This document shows positions 60,341-64,000 of a stretch of DNA of 64,000 nucleotides, in pieces (position 1 is the first letter of the stretch; each line of letters begins with the position of its first letter). Source of the DNA: Hyphomonas oceanitis SCH89 (GTDB lineage: Bacteria; Pseudomonadota; Alphaproteobacteria; Caulobacterales; Hyphomonadaceae). The DNA is taken from positions 1 through 64,000 of the forward strand of contig NZ_ARYL01000004.1 of the NCBI RefSeq assembly GCF_000685295.1. Reading direction: 5' to 3'. The position numbers and the translations under genes were made by a program. A model generated the notes under the pieces. It had not been told where the DNA came from, searched no databases, and was given only the letters and a program-made list of their open reading frames with translations.

Positions 60341-61462
60341 ATGAAGCTAACGATTGAACGCAGCGATCTCCTCAATGCCCTTTCGCATGTGCAGAACGTT
60401 GTCGAACGCCGCAACACCATTCCGATCCTCTCCAACGTGCTGCTTCAGGCCGCCAAGGGCGAACTGAAGCTCACCGCGACCGATCTCGATATCGAGGCCG
60501 TCGACAGCGCTGATGCCAAGGTCTCCCACGAAGGCGCTGTTACTGCCCCCGCCGGCACACTGTTCGACGTGATCCGCAAGCTGCCCGCTGGCGCCGAGGT
60601 CGAGCTCGAAACGCAAGCCGACAACCAGCGCCTCACGATCCGCGCAGGCCGCTCGCACTTCGAGCTGCCAACCCTGCCCGCCTCCGACTTCCAGACCATG
60701 AGCGGCGATGACGGCGCGACGGCCTTTTCCGTCGACGCAAAGGATTTTGCCCGCCTGATCGACAAGACGCGTTTTGCGATCTCCACCGAGGAGACCCGCT
60801 ACTATCTGAACGGCGTCTACCTGCACGGCGCCAAGAATGACGATGGTGACGCTGTGCTACGTACGGTCGCCACCGATGGCCACCGCCTCGCCCTGGCCGA
60901 GATCCCGGCCCCCAAGGGCGCTGAAACGCTCGAAGGCGTTATCGTGCCCCGCAAAGCCGTGGCTGAAGCGCGCCGCCTGATCGACGCCACCGATGGCGAT
61001 ATCGACATCGAAGTGTCCGACACCAAGATCGTCGTGCGCGCAGGCCGCGCCGTGCTGACGTCGAAACTGATCGACGGCTCCTTCCCGGATTATGCCCGCG
61101 TCATTCCAAAGGGTAATGACAAGAAGCTCGTCGTCGACAACAAGTCCTTCGAAGCCGCCGTCGACCGTGTCTCGACCGTCTCGGCAGAGCGCTCGCGCTC
61201 GGTGAAGCTGTCCCTGTCTGAAGGCAAGCTGACCCTCGCGGTCAACCATGCCGAAACCGGCGCCGGTACCGAGGAAATCGAAGCCGAGTACAGCTCCGAC
61301 GCCATGGAGATCGGGTTCAACGCGAAATATCTGCTCGACATTGCCGGCCAGATCGAGGCCGACACGGCCGAGTTCATGTTCAACGACCCGGCATCGCCTG
61401 CGCTCGTGCTTGATCCGTCAGACGATTCCGCGCGCTACGTGCTGATGCCACTTCGCGTCTAG
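60341..61462 (+). CDS. dnaN: DNA polymerase III beta sliding clamp
   Basis: DnaN is the dimeric clamp that tethers DNA polymerase. The 373-residue protein has three repeated clamp domains of about 120 residues and family motifs such as 'VVERRNTIPILSNVLLQA' (about 21-38), 'FSVDAKDFARLIDKTRFAISTEETRYYLNGVYLH' (about 129-162), and the C-terminal 'YVLMPLRV'. It is followed four bases later by an ABM-domain gene, an unusual insertion between dnaN and recF. Confidence 0.97.
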   Translation: MKLTIERSDLLNALSHVQNVVERRNTIPILSNVLLQAAKGELKLTATDLDIEAVDSADAKVSHEGAVTAPAGTLFDVIRKLPAGAEVELETQADNQRLTIRAGRSHFELPTLPASDFQTMSGDDGATAFSVDAKDFARLIDKTRFAISTEETRYYLNGVYLHGAKNDDGDAVLRTVATDGHRLALAEIPAPKGAETLEGVIVPRKAVAEARRLIDATDGDIDIEVSDTKIVVRAGRAVLTSKLIDGSFPDYARVIPKGNDKKLVVDNKSFEAAVDRVSTVSAERSRSVKLSLSEGKLTLAVNHAETGAGTEEIEAEYSSDAMEIGFNAKYLLDIAGQIEADTAEFMFNDPASPALVLDPSDDSARYVLMPLRV

Positions 61463-61466
61463 AGCC

Positions 61467-61862
61467 TTGATCATTGCCCTGCATCGCCGCCAGTTCATGC
61501 TCGGCGCTGCAGCGGTCGCCAGCCTCGGGGCCTGCGCCTCAACAGAGATACGGAGCAAAACGATGTATGGTCTGATCGGCAAGTTCACCTCTACGGATGG
61601 CGACAGGGACCGTTTGTCGGCCATCCTGCTGAAGGGCCTGCGCGATATGCCGGGCTGCCTCAGCTACATCGTTGCGAACGATCCCGCTGACGCCAACGCG
61701 CTCTGGATCACCGAAGTCTGGGACAATGCCGACAGCCACAAGAACAGCCTCACGCTGCCCTCAGTCCAGGCTGCCATACAGGAAGGCCGCCCGCTGATTG
61801 CGGGCATGGAGCAGATTGCCCAAACGGCACCGATTGGCGGCCATGGCCTGACCACGGCATGA
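61467..61862 (+). CDS. ABM-domain protein with Tat/lipoprotein-like signal
   Basis: This 131-residue frame starts at TTG 61467, four bases after dnaN. Residues 7-23 read 'RRQFMLGAAAVASLGAC', a twin-arginine motif with hydrophobic core and lipobox LGAC, so an exported lipoprotein is suggested. The following ABM-type domain (about 33-125, 'MYGLIGKFTSTDGDRDRL...MPGCLSYIVANDPADANALWITEVWDN') is typical of small heme- or cofactor-free monooxygenases. An internal ATG at 61563 has GGAG eight bases upstream and would give a cytosolic 99-residue ABM protein. Both products could exist. Confidence 0.7.
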   Translation: MIIALHRRQFMLGAAAVASLGACASTEIRSKTMYGLIGKFTSTDGDRDRLSAILLKGLRDMPGCLSYIVANDPADANALWITEVWDNADSHKNSLTLPSVQAAIQEGRPLIAGMEQIAQTAPIGGHGLTTA

Positions 61863-61884
61863 GCCTGCGGCCTGCCGGAAAGCC

Positions 61885-62997
61885 ATGACCGCGCTAACTC
61901 GCCTCTCCCTGACTGACTTCCGCAATTACGCGTCTCTGTCACTGCCGCTCGACGGACGCCATGTCTGCCTGTTTGGTGCCAATGGCGCGGGCAAGACGAA
62001 CCTGCTCGAAGCCGTCAGCCAGCTCGGCCCGGGGCGCGGCCTACGCTCCGCGACGCTTCCGGAAATGATGCGCAAGGATGCCCCGGGCAGCTGGACCGTC
62101 GCCGCCACGCTCGACAATGACCAGAAGATCGGCGTGGCGCTCGAAACCGGCTCGGGCGCCAAGCGTAACGTGCGCATCGATGGCGCCTCCGCGACCGCAT
62201 CAGACCTGGCTGACCTTATCCGCATCGTCTGGCTCACGCCCTCCATGGACGGCGTGTTCCGCGGGGGCGCGTCCGACCGGCGCCGTTTCCTCGACCGTCA
62301 GGTCATGGCCCATATTCCCACCCATGGCCGCGCCGCCAGCCGCTATGAACAGGCCATGCGCGAGCGCAACGCGCTGCTCGAACGCGGCCATGTCGACCCG
62401 GCCTGGGCCGATGCCATCGAGGCCCGCATGGCTGAAGCCGGCGCCGAGATGGCCATCAACCGGGCCCATGTGCTGGAAGCACTACAGGTCGCCATCGAAC
62501 TACGCCCGGACGGCCATTTTCCCAAAGCGGACCTCACGCTCGAAGGCGACGCCGAACAGGCGGCTCTTCAGGGCGACGACTTCAAATCCATCTTCGAAAC
62601 CCTCGCCGAAACCTTCCGTACGACGCGTCGCCGCGACATTGCCGCCGGCCGCACAATCGACGGCCCGCACCGCTCAGACCTCGTGGTCATTCACCGCCCC
62701 ACAGGCGCGCCCGCCCGCGACGCATCAACCGGCCAGCAGAAGGCGCTGCTCATCGGCCTGATCCTCGCCTCTGCGGGCGCCCTGCGCGCGGATGGCGATG
62801 GCCCCGCGCCGCTCCTTCTGCTCGATGAAGCCGCAGCCCACCTCGACCCCGATCGCCGCGCCGCGCTCTACGAGGAACTCGGCGCCCTCGGCGGTCAGGC
62901 CTGGCTCACCGGCACAGAACGTTTCCTGTTTGAGGCTTTCGGCGACAGGGCCCAGCGTGTCCGCGTGGAAGATGGCGCCGCCCGCGTCGAGGACTAG
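61885..62997 (+). CDS. recF: DNA recombination and repair protein RecF
   Basis: RecF is an SMC-like ATPase that loads RecA at gaps with RecO and RecR. The 370-residue protein has Walker A GANGAGKT (residues 31-38), the ABC signature 'STGQQKALLIGL' (near 285) and Walker B LLLLDEAAAHLD (near 313). Length is normal. Gene order dnaN-ABM-recF departs from the usual dnaN-recF adjacency. It converges on a hydrolase gene and their stop codons share CTAG (62994-62997). Confidence 0.96.
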   Translation: MTALTRLSLTDFRNYASLSLPLDGRHVCLFGANGAGKTNLLEAVSQLGPGRGLRSATLPEMMRKDAPGSWTVAATLDNDQKIGVALETGSGAKRNVRIDGASATASDLADLIRIVWLTPSMDGVFRGGASDRRRFLDRQVMAHIPTHGRAASRYEQAMRERNALLERGHVDPAWADAIEARMAEAGAEMAINRAHVLEALQVAIELRPDGHFPKADLTLEGDAEQAALQGDDFKSIFETLAETFRTTRRRDIAAGRTIDGPHRSDLVVIHRPTGAPARDASTGQQKALLIGLILASAGALRADGDGPAPLLLLDEAAAHLDPDRRAALYEELGALGGQAWLTGTERFLFEAFGDRAQRVRVEDGAARVED

Positions 62998-63944
62998 TCA
63001 GCCACTGCCGGCGAGAACCATTCCACCAGCATCGGATTGACCTCATCGTGGCGCTGATAGTTCAGCCCGTGCGTGCCACCTTCAATGATCCGGACCTGCG
63101 CACGGGGGATCAGCGCAACCAGCTCTGCCGCACTCGCTATGGCGACGGTTTGGTCCTCACCTCCGAACACGGCCATCACGGGCGTTTCGGTTTTCTCCGC
63201 AACAGCGCTGAACAGGATTTCCCGGTTCGACATAGGAAAGTTGCGCAGCGTCGACAGCAGCGCCTTGCCATAGCCGCGATAACCCATCTGGCGCGTGACA
63301 TCGCCCTGCAGGCGGTTGTCCGGTCCCAGCGCGCTCTCGTCATATTGCGGATCGCCCAGCAGGATGCCGCGACCGAACACGTGCCAGATCCAGTCGCCGA
63401 CGACCGGCAACTTGACCAGCGCCGCCGCCACGCCGCTATCGCCCTCAACATCCAGCCCGGCGGGCACGAACAGAAAGACGCGCGATACGCGCTCCGGGTG
63501 GCGCCCGGCAAAGGCCATCACGATCGGCCCGCCCATGGACAGGCCGACCAGGCCAACAGGCTCGACCAGCCCAAGGCCATCGAGCACGTCCATCAGTTCC
63601 CGGTCGTAGAAGTCTTCGTCATAAGGCCCGTCGGGCCGGTCAGACCAGCCGCGCCCGAAATGATCGTACTGGACGACGCGGAACCCCGCCTCGACCAGTG
63701 CGGTGGCATTCTGCTCGAAAATGAAGGCCGGTGTCGAAAAGCCATGCACCATCACGATCACATTGCCGTCGTCGGGCCCGCGCGCCTGATAATGCAGCTG
63801 GCCGTCTGTCACCTGCAGGAACTCGCCCGGCGCCTCGGCGCGCGCAGCCGCATCCATCGCCTTCAGGTCCTTGCCAGCCCACCAATAGGTGCCTGCCAGA
63901 ACGGCGACAACGAGCCCGACCGCCCACAGCAATATCTTTGTCAT
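62994..63944 (-). CDS. Alpha/beta-fold hydrolase, membrane-anchored
   Basis: This 316-residue protein has an N-terminal hydrophobic helix (about residues 3-21) followed by an alpha/beta-hydrolase domain. Motifs are the oxyanion 'VMVHGFSTPAF' (about 62-72), nucleophile GLSMGGP (Ser near 131), acid 'GGEDQTV' (near 258) and His in GGTHGLN (near 285). Substrate is unknown. Relatives range from esterases to haloalkane and epoxide hydrolases. The ATG at 63944 has GGGGTGGG upstream and was preferred over a start nine codons earlier. It faces recF. Confidence 0.88.
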   Translation of the reverse strand: MTKILLWAVGLVVAVLAGTYWWAGKDLKAMDAAARAEAPGEFLQVTDGQLHYQARGPDDGNVIVMVHGFSTPAFIFEQNATALVEAGFRVVQYDHFGRGWSDRPDGPYDEDFYDRELMDVLDGLGLVEPVGLVGLSMGGPIVMAFAGRHPERVSRVFLFVPAGLDVEGDSGVAAALVKLPVVGDWIWHVFGRGILLGDPQYDESALGPDNRLQGDVTRQMGYRGYGKALLSTLRNFPMSNREILFSAVAEKTETPVMAVFGGEDQTVAIASAAELVALIPRAQVRIIEGGTHGLNYQRHDEVNPMLVEWFSPAVAD

Positions 63945-64000
63945 ACGCCCACCCCAATTTATTCTGGCCACAGGCCCGTCAGCTTTCTTCCATCAGAGAT

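Noticed and set aside
63958-64000. Possible 3' end of a further minus-strand gene at the right edge.
   Set aside because: Only 40 bases remain; two frames with different stops are possible, so no call is supportable.
1-64000. Searched by eye for tRNA/rRNA genes, CRISPR arrays, insertion sequences and phage genes.
   Set aside because: No cloverleaf, T-loop motif, regularly spaced repeats, transposase or phage-type genes were recognised.

Overview
The window is GC-rich and densely coded, and reads as an alphaproteobacterial chromosome, most likely a member of the Hyphomonadaceae (Hyphomonas-like). That placement is an inference from gene content and order. The supporting genes are a ChpT phosphotransferase beside a stand-alone receiver and a CheR; DUF4167 between prmC and clpB; a RodZ-like gene next to ispG; a short HisG with HisZ and HisS; and rpsT just upstream of dnaA. 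I see no tRNA or rRNA genes, insertion sequences, prophage or CRISPR array.

Layout. 1-529 holds a doubtful small ORF and a 29-bp inverted repeat. 529-12757 is all on the minus strand: mnmA, a copBA copper-resistance pair behind a CsoR-like operator, a SulP anion transporter, cheR / cheY-like / chpT, a small membrane protein, and the ydbL-ynbE-ydbH envelope operon. Two LytM (M23) peptidase paralogues (12932-15791) run divergently from ydbH. 15849-30949 is a housekeeping block on the minus strand (clpB, GNAT, DUF4167, prmC, prfA, MAPEG, a CE15-like esterase, ispG, rodZ-like, ptsP, lysC), interrupted by a plus-strand DUF1214/DUF1254 pair. ubiG and a DUF924 gene diverge from lysC.

32426-47400 mixes transporters and metabolism: an MFS/GPH permease, an M20 peptidase, hslO, a radical SAM enzyme, a second MFS protein, argF, a Fur-box-controlled 63-residue protein, a GlsB/YeaQ-like membrane protein, the carboxynorspermidine polyamine pair, a thioesterase, an SDR, a nitrilase-family hydrolase and argD. 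48109-51460 is hisS-hisZ-hisG, preceded by a leader peptide with five consecutive His codons and mutually exclusive hairpins, which is a histidine attenuator in appearance. Then follow a PaaI thioesterase, an ABC1 kinase-like protein and an AT-rich brnT/brnA toxin-antitoxin locus. 54361-63944 carries a saccharopine-dehydrogenase-like protein, an enoyl-CoA hydratase, an SPFH-like membrane protein, rpsT, and the replication cluster dnaA-dnaN-(Tat/lipoprotein ABM protein)-recF, with an alpha/beta hydrolase closing the window.

The points most worth following up are the his leader in front of hisS, the tandem Fur boxes controlling an unrecognised 63-residue protein, two head-to-head palindromic repeat elements, the copper operator, a likely non-ATG prmC start, and the unusual ABM gene between dnaN and recF.
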